Notes under the pieces: model-generated
Told to the model about the DNA's origin: nothing
The model's database searches: none
Seen by the model: only the letters and a program-made list of their open reading frames with translations
Assembly: GCF_900156805.1 (NCBI RefSeq)
Contig: NZ_FTOQ01000004.1
Location: forward strand, 1-64,000
Direction of reading: 5' to 3'
Origin: Roseivivax lentus
GTDB lineage: Bacteria > Pseudomonadota > Alphaproteobacteria > Rhodobacterales > Rhodobacteraceae
DNA length: 64,000 bases
Shown: positions 57,376-64,000 of the stretch, piece after piece
Layout: every line of letters starts with the position of its first letter
How positions within the stretch are numbered: position 1 is the stretch's first letter
Position numbers and translations under genes: made by a program

Positions 57376-58176
57376 ATGAGCTTTTCCATCGAGGGCAAGA
57401 CCGCCATCGTGACCGGCGCCGCCAATGGTGTGGGCCTCGCCATCGCCCGGCATTTCGCCGCCAAGGGCGCCAACGTGATGTTCGCCGATATCGACGAGGC
57501 GCGCCTCGCAGAAGAGGTCGGCGACAGCGACAAGAGCGAGACCATGCGCTATTTCGCGGGCGACCTGCGCGAGAAGCTGACGCTGGCCAACCTGCTTTCC
57601 GCGACGCTCGATGCCTTCGACCGGGTCGATATCCTGGTCAACGGATCGCGCCAGATGATCGAGACCGATCCGATGTCGATGGACGACGACTCGGTCGAGA
57701 CGCTGCTGAACCAGAACCTGATGACCGCGCTGCGCCTGTCGCAGCTGGTGGCGCGGCGGATGATCAAGCAGGGCAAGGATCAGGAGGAAGGCCAGCTGGG
57801 CGCCATCGTGAACCTCTCCTCCATCGCCGCGCGCCGCACCCATCCGCAGCTGATGGGCTACTCGGTCTCCTGCGCCGCGCTCGACCAGATGACCCGCTCG
57901 ATGGCGGTGGCCCTGGCACCGAAGCGCATCCGGGTGAACGCGCTGGCCTTCGGATCGGTGATGTCGTCGAGCCTGAAGGACACGCTGAAGGAGCATCGCG
58001 AATACCGCGGCAATATCGAGGAGCACACGCCGCTTGGCCGCATCGCCGCCGCCGAGGAGCTCGCCGAGGCCGTGCAGTTCCTGTGCTCCGATTCGGCGAA
58101 ATTCCTGACCGGGCAGATCATGACCGTCGATGGCGGCCGGACCCTGCTCGATCCGGTCACAGCACCCGCGCATTGA
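57376..58176 (+). CDS. SDR-fold protein with altered active site
   Basis: A 266-residue SDR-fold protein. The nucleotide loop TGAANGVG (13-20) is intact, as are the NLSS serines (146-149) and Tyr162. However, the position of the catalytic lysine is Cys166 (YSVSC) and the NNAG motif reads VNGS (88-91). A normal dehydrogenase would be crippled by this. GAGGGATC precedes the ATG. I recall this variant beside hemF in relatives, so it may be a conserved regulator or a different reaction rather than a decaying gene. Confidence 0.85.
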   Translation: MSFSIEGKTAIVTGAANGVGLAIARHFAAKGANVMFADIDEARLAEEVGDSDKSETMRYFAGDLREKLTLANLLSATLDAFDRVDILVNGSRQMIETDPMSMDDDSVETLLNQNLMTALRLSQLVARRMIKQGKDQEEGQLGAIVNLSSIAARRTHPQLMGYSVSCAALDQMTRSMAVALAPKRIRVNALAFGSVMSSSLKDTLKEHREYRGNIEEHTPLGRIAAAEELAEAVQFLCSDSAKFLTGQIMTVDGGRTLLDPVTAPAH

Positions 58177-58242
58177 GGTGACGCCGGGGCTTGCAGCCCT
58201 TCCCCGCCCTTGGCATGACGATGCCGGGACAGGGAGAGACAG

Positions 58243-59136
58243 ATGACCGAAGAGCTGAAAGACGAACGCGCCCGCGCCGCGGCCTGGTTCAGAAGCCTGC
58301 GCGACGAGATCGTCGCGGCATTCGAGGACCTCGAGCAAAGCCACGACACCGGCCCCTTTTCGGATGCCGCACCGGCCCGGTTCGACGTGACCGAGACCAC
58401 CCGCGCCTCCGAGGACGGCACGGATGCCGGCGGCGGGCTGATGAGCGTCCTGCGCGGCGGCCGCGTCTTCGAGAAGGTCGGCGTGAACGTCTCCGAGGTC
58501 TACGGCACGCTCGGCGAACGCGCGCAGGCGGCGATGGCCGCGCGCAAGGGCATCCCCGGCATGAAGGACGACCCGCGCTTCTGGGCCTCGGGCATCAGCC
58601 TCGTTGCGCATATGCAGAACCCGCAGGTGCCGGCGGTGCACATGAATACGCGGATGTTCTGGACGCCCCATGCCTGGTGGTTCGGCGGCGGTTCGGACCT
58701 CAATCCCTGCCTCGAATACGACGAGGACACGGCGCATTTCCACGCCCAGCAGAAGGCGCATCTCGATCCGCATAGCGCGGATCTCTACCCGCGCCTCAAG
58801 GCCTGGGCGGACGAGTATTTCTACGTGCCGCACCGCAAGCGCGCGCGCGGCGTCGGCGGCATCTTCATGGACGATCACTGCACCGGCGACTGGGAGGAAG
58901 ACTTCCGCCTGACCCAGGATATCGGCCGCGCCTTCCTGCCCGCCTACCTGCCGCTGGTGGAAAAGCGCCGGGTGCAGGACTTCACCGAGGCCGACAAGGA
59001 CGCGCAGCTCGTCCATCGCGGGCTCTACGCGGAATACAACCTCGTCTATGACCGCGGCACCAAGTTCGGCTTGGAAACCGGCCATGACGCGAATGCCGTG
59101 CTGATGTCCCTGCCGCCCCTGGCGAAATGGGTCTGA
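58243..59136 (+). CDS. hemF: Coproporphyrinogen III oxidase, oxygen-dependent
   Basis: A 297-residue HemF that uses O2 to convert coproporphyrinogen III to protoporphyrinogen IX. It has SHDTGPFSDAAPARFDVTET, GGRVFEKVGVNVSEVYG, VHMNTRMFWTPHAWWFGGGS (the substrate site) and EYNLVYDRGTKFGLETG. The gene marks aerobic heme synthesis. It follows the SDR by 66 bp on the same strand. After it lies a stem (59200-59210 with 59219-59229, GAGGGC/GCCCTC) that may end the transcript. Confidence 0.97.
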   Translation: MTEELKDERARAAAWFRSLRDEIVAAFEDLEQSHDTGPFSDAAPARFDVTETTRASEDGTDAGGGLMSVLRGGRVFEKVGVNVSEVYGTLGERAQAAMAARKGIPGMKDDPRFWASGISLVAHMQNPQVPAVHMNTRMFWTPHAWWFGGGSDLNPCLEYDEDTAHFHAQQKAHLDPHSADLYPRLKAWADEYFYVPHRKRARGVGGIFMDDHCTGDWEEDFRLTQDIGRAFLPAYLPLVEKRRVQDFTEADKDAQLVHRGLYAEYNLVYDRGTKFGLETGHDANAVLMSLPPLAKWV

Positions 59137-59199
59137 AAACCCGGCCGGCGTGCACGCGGCAAGCGCCGCGGTTGCGTATTTGAAAAGAGGCAAGACCGG

Positions 59200-59229
59200 G
59201 AGGGCGCGCGCTTTTCGTCGCGTGCCCTC
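59200..59229. terminator. Hairpin downstream of hemF
   Basis: GAGGGCGCGCG pairs with CGCGTGCCCTC (one G-U) around the loop CTTTTCGT, then TTGG. A stable 11-bp stem without a T-run, 63 bp after the hemF stop. Confidence 0.5.
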
Positions 59230-59254
59230 TTGGACGAAACGCGACGCGCCCCCC

Positions 59255-59305
59255 CACGATCGGACCGGAAATACCTCCGGAGAGCGCGAGAGGCAGCGCC
59301 TCTCG
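59255..59305 (-). repeat. Dispersed hairpin element, minus-strand copy
   Basis: On the minus strand: 8-bp stem CGAGAGGC (loop GCT) GCCTCTCG, then CGCTCTCCGGAGGTATTT and CCGGTCCGATCGTG. This matches the element at 23624-23675 nearly base for base after the stem. It lies 3' of rluE on the same strand and in the 233-bp gap that separates it from hemF. Confidence 0.65.
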
Positions 59306-59369
59306 TCCGGGCGGGCGGGGCTCGATGCCCCGATCGCCCGGCCCGCCCGCTCCGCCCGGCTCCCGCAGA

Positions 59370-59966
59370 TCAGAGTTCGCGCCAGGACCCCGGTGCGAGG
59401 CCGTCCAGCGTCCAGTCCCCGACCCGCCAGCGCACCAGCCGCAGACAGGGCAGGCCGACCGCCGCGCACATGCGCCGGACCTGTCGGTTGCGCCCCTCGG
59501 TCAGGGTGATCTCGACCCAGGCATCGGGCACGGTCTTGCGGTAGCGCACCGGCGGATCGCGCTCCCACAGCGACGGCGCGGGGATCAGCTGCGCCTCGGC
59601 GGGCCGGGTCGGCCCGTCCTTCAGCGTCACGCCGGCGGCCAGCGCCGCGATCTGGTCCGGTGCGGGGGCGCCTTCGACCTGCGCGAGATAGGTTTTGGGG
59701 CGCTTGAATTTCGGGCTCGCGATCTGCGCCTGCAGCTTGCCGTCATTGGTCAGGACCAGAAGCCCCTCGCTGTCGCGGTCGAGCCGCCCGGCGGGATAGA
59801 CATCGGCGATGTCGATGAAATCCGACAGCGTCGCCCGCGCGCCCTCCGCCGTCCCGCCGGTGCCCTTGTCGGTGAATTGCGACAGGCAGCCATAGGGCTT
59901 GTTGAACAGGATCACGCGACGACGCGCGGGGCGGGGGCGCAGAGCTTTGCGGGGATTCGGGCTCAT
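59370..59966 (-). CDS. rluE: 23S rRNA pseudouridine synthase, RluE type
   Basis: A 198-residue RsuA-family enzyme without S4 domain, as in RluE (U2457). It shows [13 protein letters not shown], the catalytic [17 protein letters not shown] and [20 protein letters not shown]. The basic N-terminus ([12 protein letters not shown]) probably aids rRNA contact. Its start overlaps the tadA stop (ATGA). Confidence 0.92.
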   Translation of the reverse strand: MSPNPRKALRPRPARRRVILFNKPYGCLSQFTDKGTGGTAEGARATLSDFIDIADVYPAGRLDRDSEGLLVLTNDGKLQAQIASPKFKRPKTYLAQVEGAPAPDQIAALAAGVTLKDGPTRPAEAQLIPAPSLWERDPPVRYRKTVPDAWVEITLTEGRNRQVRRMCAAVGLPCLRLVRWRVGDWTLDGLAPGSWREL

Positions 59967-60421
59967 GGGGCGGGGCGCCTTGCTTCGAAGAAAGCGCGGA
60001 GGAGCGCTTCGGCCTCCGCGCCGCCGATCCCGTCATAGACTTCCGGGACGTGGTGGCATTGCGGATGCGCGAAGACCCGCGCGCCATGGGCCGTGCCGCC
60101 CGATTTCGGGTCCGACGCGCCGTAATAGAGCCGCGCAATCCGCGCATGGGCGATGGCGCCCGCGCACATCGCGCAGGGTTCGAGCGTCACGTAGAGATCG
60201 CAGCCGGTCAGCCGTTCCGCGCCGAGCGCGCGATGCGCGGCACCGAGCGCCAGCATTTCCGCATGCGCCGTGGCGTCGCGCAGCTCCCGCGTGCGGTTGC
60301 CCGCGCGCGCCAGCACCCGCCCGTCCGGGCCCACCACCACCGCGCCCACGGGCACTTCGCCCCGGGCGCCGGCGGCGCGCGCCTCCTCGAGCGCGATCTG
60401 CATGTGGCTGCGAAACTTCAT
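59963..60421 (-). CDS. tadA: tRNA-specific adenosine deaminase TadA
   Basis: A 152-residue deaminase that makes inosine at A34 of tRNA-Arg(ACG). Zinc site: HAE (53-55, proton shuttle Glu55) and PCAMC (82-86). [12 protein letters not shown] and GAISDPKSGG-like GASDPKSGG are present. Overlaps rluE downstream; divergent from rluB with 65 bp between. Confidence 0.96.
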   Translation of the reverse strand: MKFRSHMQIALEEARAAGARGEVPVGAVVVGPDGRVLARAGNRTRELRDATAHAEMLALGAAHRALGAERLTGCDLYVTLEPCAMCAGAIAHARIARLYYGASDPKSGGTAHGARVFAHPQCHHVPEVYDGIGGAEAEALLRAFFEARRPAP

Positions 60422-60486
60422 ATCCGCCTCCTAGCCTGTCCACGCCATGATGGACAGGCCGCGCCGGGCACGCTAGAGGCCCAGGG

Positions 60487-61386
60487 ATGAGCGACACCTC
60501 TCCTCCCGGCGACCGCATCGCGAAAGTCCTGGCCCGCGCGGGCCTCGCCTCGCGCCGCGAGGCCGAACGCATGATCCTCGAAGGCCGCGTGGCGGTGAAC
60601 GGCACGGTGATCGACCGCGCGGCGCTCAACGTCACGAGCGCCGATAAGATCACCGTCGATGGCCGGCCGCTCGACGCGCCCGAGCCGCCGCGGCTCTGGC
60701 TCTATCACAAGCCCACGGGCCTCGTGACGACCACGAAAGACGAACAGGGCCGGGCGACGATCTTCGACGACCTGCCCGAGGACATGCCGCGGGTGATGTC
60801 CGTGGGCAGGCTCGATCTCAATTCCGAGGGCCTGCTGCTCCTGACCAATGACGGCGGGATCAAGCGGCGGCTGGAGCTGCCCTCGACGGGCTGGCTGCGC
60901 CGGTACCGGGTCCGGATCAACGGCCGCCCCACCGACGCCACCTTCGAGCCGCTCCGGAAGGGCCTCGAGGTCGATGGCCGGCGTTTCCAGCCGATGATCG
61001 TGACGCTCGACCGTCAGCAGGGCGCCAATGCCTGGGTCACGGTGGGGCTGCGCGAGGGCAAGAACCGCGAGATTCGCCGCGCGATGGAGGATCTGGGCCT
61101 CAAGGTGAACCGGCTGATCCGCATTTCCTACGGGCCGTTCCAGCTCGGCCAGCTGAAACTTGGTGCGGTCGAGGAAATCCGCCCGCGGATCCTGCGCGAT
61201 CAGCTCGGCCTCGAAAAGGAAGAGCCCGCGGCCCCGGCGCCCAAAAAGCCCGGACCTCCGAGGAAAGGCAAATCCGGCGGCAAGTTCGGCGGCCCGGGCC
61301 AGCCGGGAAAGCCGGGCCCTGCCGCCCCTGCGGGCGCGCGCAAGACGCGGGTCCGTGGCGGAAAGCGCGCCGCGCCGAAGCGCTGA
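60487..61386 (+). CDS. rluB: 23S rRNA pseudouridine synthase, RluB type
   Basis: A 299-residue protein. The S4 RNA-binding domain (IAKVLARAGLASRREAERMI, residues 9-65) is followed by the RsuA-type catalytic domain with GRLDLNSEGLLLLTNDGG and GKNREIRRAMEDLGLKV. A basic, Lys/Gly/Pro-rich tail of about 60 residues (PPRKGKSGGKFGGPGQPG) follows. It probably modifies U2605. Confidence 0.93.
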   Translation: MSDTSPPGDRIAKVLARAGLASRREAERMILEGRVAVNGTVIDRAALNVTSADKITVDGRPLDAPEPPRLWLYHKPTGLVTTTKDEQGRATIFDDLPEDMPRVMSVGRLDLNSEGLLLLTNDGGIKRRLELPSTGWLRRYRVRINGRPTDATFEPLRKGLEVDGRRFQPMIVTLDRQQGANAWVTVGLREGKNREIRRAMEDLGLKVNRLIRISYGPFQLGQLKLGAVEEIRPRILRDQLGLEKEEPAAPAPKKPGPPRKGKSGGKFGGPGQPGKPGPAAPAGARKTRVRGGKRAAPKR

Positions 61387-61481
61387 TCGGCCTGCACCGC
61401 CGTTAACCATTCATAAAGAGTCCTCAGGAATTCCCGGACGCTGCCGCGTTTTCGCCCGGATTCGCGACGAGGGTCGTGGGC

Positions 61482-61679
61482 ATGTTGTTATCAGTGCTCG
61501 CCTTCGGCGCCATCGCCCTGTCCCTCCTCGTGATCCTGCGCAACTGGCGCATGGTAGCGGTCGACACCGCGCAATCGGTGAAATCCGGCATCGTCCGGCT
61601 CTGCACGGAAGGCCGGTCGATCTCGAACGCCTCGTTCGGGCTCTTGTGGCTGATGTTCTTCGGATTGTGTTTCGCGTGA
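61482..61679 (+). CDS. Small two-helix membrane protein, 65 residues
   Basis: Begins MLLSVLAFGAIALSLLVILR (helix 1) and ends with LLWLMFFGLCFA (helix 2), joined by a hydrophilic loop (SVKSGIVRLCTEGRS). GAGGG lies eight bases before the ATG at 61482. It lies 7 bp before the first XpaC-like gene and is probably in its operon. No family is recognised. Upstream at 61403-61417, TTAA-N7-TAAA resembles an imperfect CtrA site. Confidence 0.65.
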   Translation: MLLSVLAFGAIALSLLVILRNWRMVAVDTAQSVKSGIVRLCTEGRSISNASFGLLWLMFFGLCFA

Positions 61680-61686
61680 GGTCGCC

Positions 61687-62517
61687 ATGACCACCCTGCC
61701 TGACCCCCACAAGCCGCGCTTGGATGGCTGTCGCATGACGGCGCTGCTGCCGGTTCTCTTTCTTGCGGCCTCGCCGCTGGTCTTCTGGTTGTTCACCGGA
61801 TCGCTCGGCGCGGCCCTGGGCGCGGTTTTCCATCTGGGCCTGATCGCGGCGGGTCTTGCCCTGATCGCTTCCGGCGCGCGGATCGAGGCGCGCTATCGCG
61901 TCGCCCGCACCGCGCGGCGTCCGCGCGTGCCGCGCAAGCTTTGCGGCGCAGCCATCCTCGGTCTCGCCGCCCTTCTGCTTGCGGCGAGCCAGTTCTCGAC
62001 CTGGACGATGCCGGTGGCCTTCGGCTTCGCGGGCTTTGCCCTGTCGCTGCTGGCCTTCGGCCTCGATCCGATGCGCGACAAGGGCTTCGACGATCCGGAC
62101 CTTCTAGCGCGCCACGCCGTGGAACGCAGCCTTGCCGAGTCGGACGCATCGCTGACCGCGCTGGTCGACAGGGTCGCGCGGCTGGACGAGCCCGAACTGA
62201 CCCTGCGCATGGAGGCCGTCCGCTCGGCGATCCTGCGGCTGGTGCGCGCGCATGTCAGCTGCCCCGAAAGCTTCGCCAGTTTCGAAAAGCCCCTGACCGC
62301 CTTCATCAGCATTGCCGATGGCGAGGTGAGCGCGCTGGAGAACGGCTGGCAACAGGACAGCCACCGCGCGGCTCAGCGCTTCTCGCACCGTATCGCGGCG
62401 CTGACCGACGGCTTCGAGGCGCGGGCCCGAAAGCGCCGCGCCCGGCAAGATGCCGACACCTACGCCTTCGATGCCGACCTCATTCTCGAACGGATGCGGC
62501 AGAACAAGGCGGCCTGA
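61687..62517 (+). CDS. XpaC-like membrane protein, first copy
   Basis: A 276-residue protein. It has two hydrophobic hairpins (about 18-62 and 80-118), then a helical cytoplasmic domain (HAVERSLAESDASLTALVDR) of the kind named 5-bromo-4-chloroindolyl phosphate hydrolysis (XpaC) family. RRPRVPRKLCGAAILGLAAL and LLAFGLDPMRDKG also occur, in similar form, in the XpaC gene 0.2 kb downstream. XpaC proteins often accompany TelA. The stop is inside a terminator. Confidence 0.75.
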   Translation: MTTLPDPHKPRLDGCRMTALLPVLFLAASPLVFWLFTGSLGAALGAVFHLGLIAAGLALIASGARIEARYRVARTARRPRVPRKLCGAAILGLAALLLAASQFSTWTMPVAFGFAGFALSLLAFGLDPMRDKGFDDPDLLARHAVERSLAESDASLTALVDRVARLDEPELTLRMEAVRSAILRLVRAHVSCPESFASFEKPLTAFISIADGEVSALENGWQQDSHRAAQRFSHRIAALTDGFEARARKRRARQDADTYAFDADLILERMRQNKAA

Positions 62518-62538
62518 GGGCCCGAAAGGCCCTCTTTT
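62516..62538 (+). terminator. Intrinsic terminator after the first xpaC-like gene
   Basis: GAGGGCC (62516-62522) pairs with GGCCCTC (62528-62534), loop CGAAA, then TTTT. It overlaps the stop codon. It implies that the following 29-residue gene, xpaC and telA have their own promoter in 62539-62607. Confidence 0.88.
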
Positions 62539-62607
62539 GCCTTTCCATCTGGTAACGGCGGGCGGATTTTCCTAAGTCTTGTGTGTCTTTCCGGGAAAGG
62601 GACACGG

Positions 62608-62697
62608 ATGGCTGGGACGGGCCTGCAGAAATTCGCCTTCTTTCTTCTGATCCTCCTGCAACTTGGCGTCGCCGCCGGTATCATCGGGGGGCTCTGA
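62608..62697 (+). CDS. Membrane micropeptide, 29 residues
   Basis: Reads MAGTGLQKFAFFLLILLQLG then VAAGIIGGL: a single hydrophobic helix with a glycine zipper-like end. AAGGGA lies seven bases before the ATG. The stop is three bases before the start of the next XpaC gene, so the two are probably coupled. Too short to be called by similarity; the SD, spacing and helix are the evidence. Confidence 0.6.
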   Translation: MAGTGLQKFAFFLLILLQLGVAAGIIGGL

Positions 62698-62700
62698 GCC

Positions 62701-63630
62701 ATGGCCCAGCGATTTGGCGGCCGCTACAGCCCCGACAGCGCCGATGACAGCAAGCGGCCGCAGGGACCGTCCTCCACCAACAGCCACGACGCCCCGCCCG
62801 CCTATGCGGGCGCGCGGGTCAATCCCGTGGGCGCGCGCGCCAATGCGATGTTCCTGCCTCCCCTCGTCCTCGCGGTCATGGCGCTTGGCGCCGGGGCGAC
62901 GGGTCTGGTCGCGGGGCTTGCGGGCGCGGGCGCGATGGTCGCGGGCGCGTGGCTGCTGCGCGGCGGCCTGATCGCCGAGGCGGAATACAACAGCCGCAAG
63001 ATCGCCCGCCGTCCCGCCCTGCCGCGCAAGCTGCTGGCCGCCGGGCTGGCCGCGCTCGGCACCGGGCTCGCGGCGGTGACCCATGGCGGTGGCATCCTCG
63101 AGGCCGGGCTCTTCGGTCTGGCGGCGGGTGGTCTGCACATCGCGGCCTTCGGCATCGATCCGATGGCCGGCAAGGGGCTCGAGCATGTCGATGCCTTCCA
63201 GCAGGACCGCGTCGCGCGGGTCGTGGACGAGGCCGAGGAATATCTCACGGATATGGGCGCGGCGGCCCGGCGCGCGGGCGACCGCGAGGTCGAGAGCCGG
63301 GTGGAGCGGTTCCAGACCACTGCCCGCGCCCTCATCCGCACCGTCGAGGAAGACCCCCGCGACCTGACGGCCGCACGCAAGTATCTGGGCGTCTACCTCA
63401 TGGGCGCCCGCGATGCGGCGCAGATCTTCGCCGATATCCATGCCCGGTCCCGCGATGCCCGGGCGAAGGCGGATTTCCTGGCGCTGCTCGAAGACCTCGA
63501 AACCTCGTTCGGGCAGAAGACGCAGAAGCTCCTGCTCGATGCCAACAGCGATCTCACCATCGAGATCGACGTATTGCGCGACCGGCTGAAACGCGAAGGC
63601 GTGACCGTCGGCCGCACCAGTGATGATTAG
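62701..63630 (+). CDS. 5-bromo-4-chloroindolyl phosphate hydrolysis (XpaC) family protein
   Basis: A 309-residue protein. The hydrophilic N-terminus (1-48) is Ser/Pro-rich, two helical hairpins lie near 50-90 and 103-145, and the rest is a long helical cytoplasmic domain (AEEYLTDMGAAARRAGDREV to LLLDANSDLTIEIDVLRDRL). It shares RRPALPRKLLAAGLAALG and AAFGIDPMAGKG with the first copy. It lies 17 bp before telA and is probably a partner of TelA at the membrane. Confidence 0.85.
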   Translation: MAQRFGGRYSPDSADDSKRPQGPSSTNSHDAPPAYAGARVNPVGARANAMFLPPLVLAVMALGAGATGLVAGLAGAGAMVAGAWLLRGGLIAEAEYNSRKIARRPALPRKLLAAGLAALGTGLAAVTHGGGILEAGLFGLAAGGLHIAAFGIDPMAGKGLEHVDAFQQDRVARVVDEAEEYLTDMGAAARRAGDREVESRVERFQTTARALIRTVEEDPRDLTAARKYLGVYLMGARDAAQIFADIHARSRDARAKADFLALLEDLETSFGQKTQKLLLDANSDLTIEIDVLRDRLKREGVTVGRTSDD

Positions 63631-63647
63631 GGACAAGGAACGCAGTC

Positions 63648-64000
63648 ATGTCGGACAAGACACGCAGTGAAGCCGCCAAGGACGAAGCGGCTCTGAAGGA
63701 ATTGAGCGAGAAAACTCTGCCCATGCCGAAACCGGCGGACGAGCTCGTGGCCCTCGAGAGCGCAGACGCGCCGGTCGCCGAGGAGATTCGCACCCGGATG
63801 GACGAGATCGACATGGCGGATACCAATTCGATCGTCTCCTTCGGGTCGGGCGCGCAGGCGGAGCTGCAGGAAATCAGCCAATCCATGCTGCAGGGCGTGC
63901 GCAACAAGGATGTGGGCCCGGCGGGCGACAGCCTGCGCGGCATCGTCACCACGATCCGCGGTTTCTCGGTCTCCGAGCTTGACGTGCGCCGCGAGCGGTC
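63648..64000 (+). CDS. telA: Toxic anion resistance protein TelA/KlaA family, N-terminal part
   Basis: The first 117 residues, cut by the window edge. The charged N-terminus (MSDKTRSEAAKDEAALKELS) is followed by VAEEIRTRMDEIDMADTNSI and VSFGSGAQAELQEISQSMLQ. The last block, IVSFGSGAQ, is the TelA signature. TelA is a helical cytoplasmic protein linked to tellurite and colicin tolerance on plasmids; chromosomal copies with XpaC probably act in envelope stress. Confidence 0.9.
   Translation, partial: MSDKTRSEAAKDEAALKELSEKTLPMPKPADELVALESADAPVAEEIRTRMDEIDMADTNSIVSFGSGAQAELQEISQSMLQGVRNKDVGPAGDSLRGIVTTIRGFSVSELDVRRER

Noticed and set aside
61403-61417. CtrA binding site (TTAA-N7-TTAA)
   Set aside because: Second half reads TAAA rather than TTAA; one imperfect match in 64 kb is expected by chance.

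Overview
The window is GC-rich (roughly two thirds G+C by eye) chromosomal DNA of an alphaproteobacterium, almost certainly Rhodobacterales (Rhodobacter/Roseobacter/Paracoccus relatives). The support is gene content and order: ruvCAB next to ybgC-tolQRAB-pal-cpoB-tilS-ftsH, etfBA-hbd, a CycM-type membrane-anchored cytochrome c, DUF6473, DUF898-M48, a yejABEF peptide importer, and hemF preceded by an unusual SDR. Nearly everything is core genome. I see no insertion sequence, prophage, CRISPR array, rRNA or tRNA. The window starts inside tuf and ends inside a telA-like gene.

Layout. 1-3.5 kb: minus-strand run SH3 protein, SDR, HIG1-domain protein, cobalamin adenosyltransferase, lipoprotein, tuf. 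3.7-8.3 kb: parC, DUF898 membrane protein, M48 protease. 8.4-12.1 kb: etfB-etfA, a divergent DUF6473 gene, then 3-hydroxyacyl-CoA dehydrogenase; this is fatty-acid/PHB electron and carbon flow. 12.2-26 kb: one long minus-strand block for envelope integrity (Tol-Pal), protein quality control (FtsH), tRNA lysidine (TilS) and Holliday-junction resolution (RuvABC). It is interrupted at 23.3-23.8 kb by a non-coding array of 54-bp repeats. 26-35 kb: transporters (two EamA, one SSS, one MFS, one ABC-2 exporter), a DUF1127 protein, prmA and a cupin. 35.4-37.5 kb: divergent hemE and hemC. 37.7-44.3 kb: DUF4198 protein, SRPBCC protein, nudC, a 5'-nucleotidase-like gene, the SRP RNA with a readable promoter, a phosphatase, DUF3253 and pheA. 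44.4-51.5 kb: cycM and yejABEF. 51.6-55.9 kb: several very small genes, a LysR regulator with an inverted repeat at its start, a D,D-carboxypeptidase and a HAD phosphatase. 56-61.4 kb: clpS, rsmC, SDR, hemF, rluE, tadA, rluB. 61.5-64 kb: two XpaC-like membrane proteins, two tiny membrane peptides and the start of telA.

The most notable non-textbook signals are these. (i) A 54-bp tandem array at 23.4-23.6 kb whose units keep hairpins. (ii) Related dispersed hairpin elements near 12.13, 37.65 and 59.26 kb. (iii) A low-GC patch confined to the TolA C-terminal domain. (iv) An SDR beside hemF that lacks the catalytic lysine. (v) A DUF898 gene with no ordinary start codon where its homology begins. 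(vi) A pair of overlapping 44- and 48-codon genes facing a LysR gene. (vii) The XpaC/TelA locus with peptides of 65 and 29 residues.
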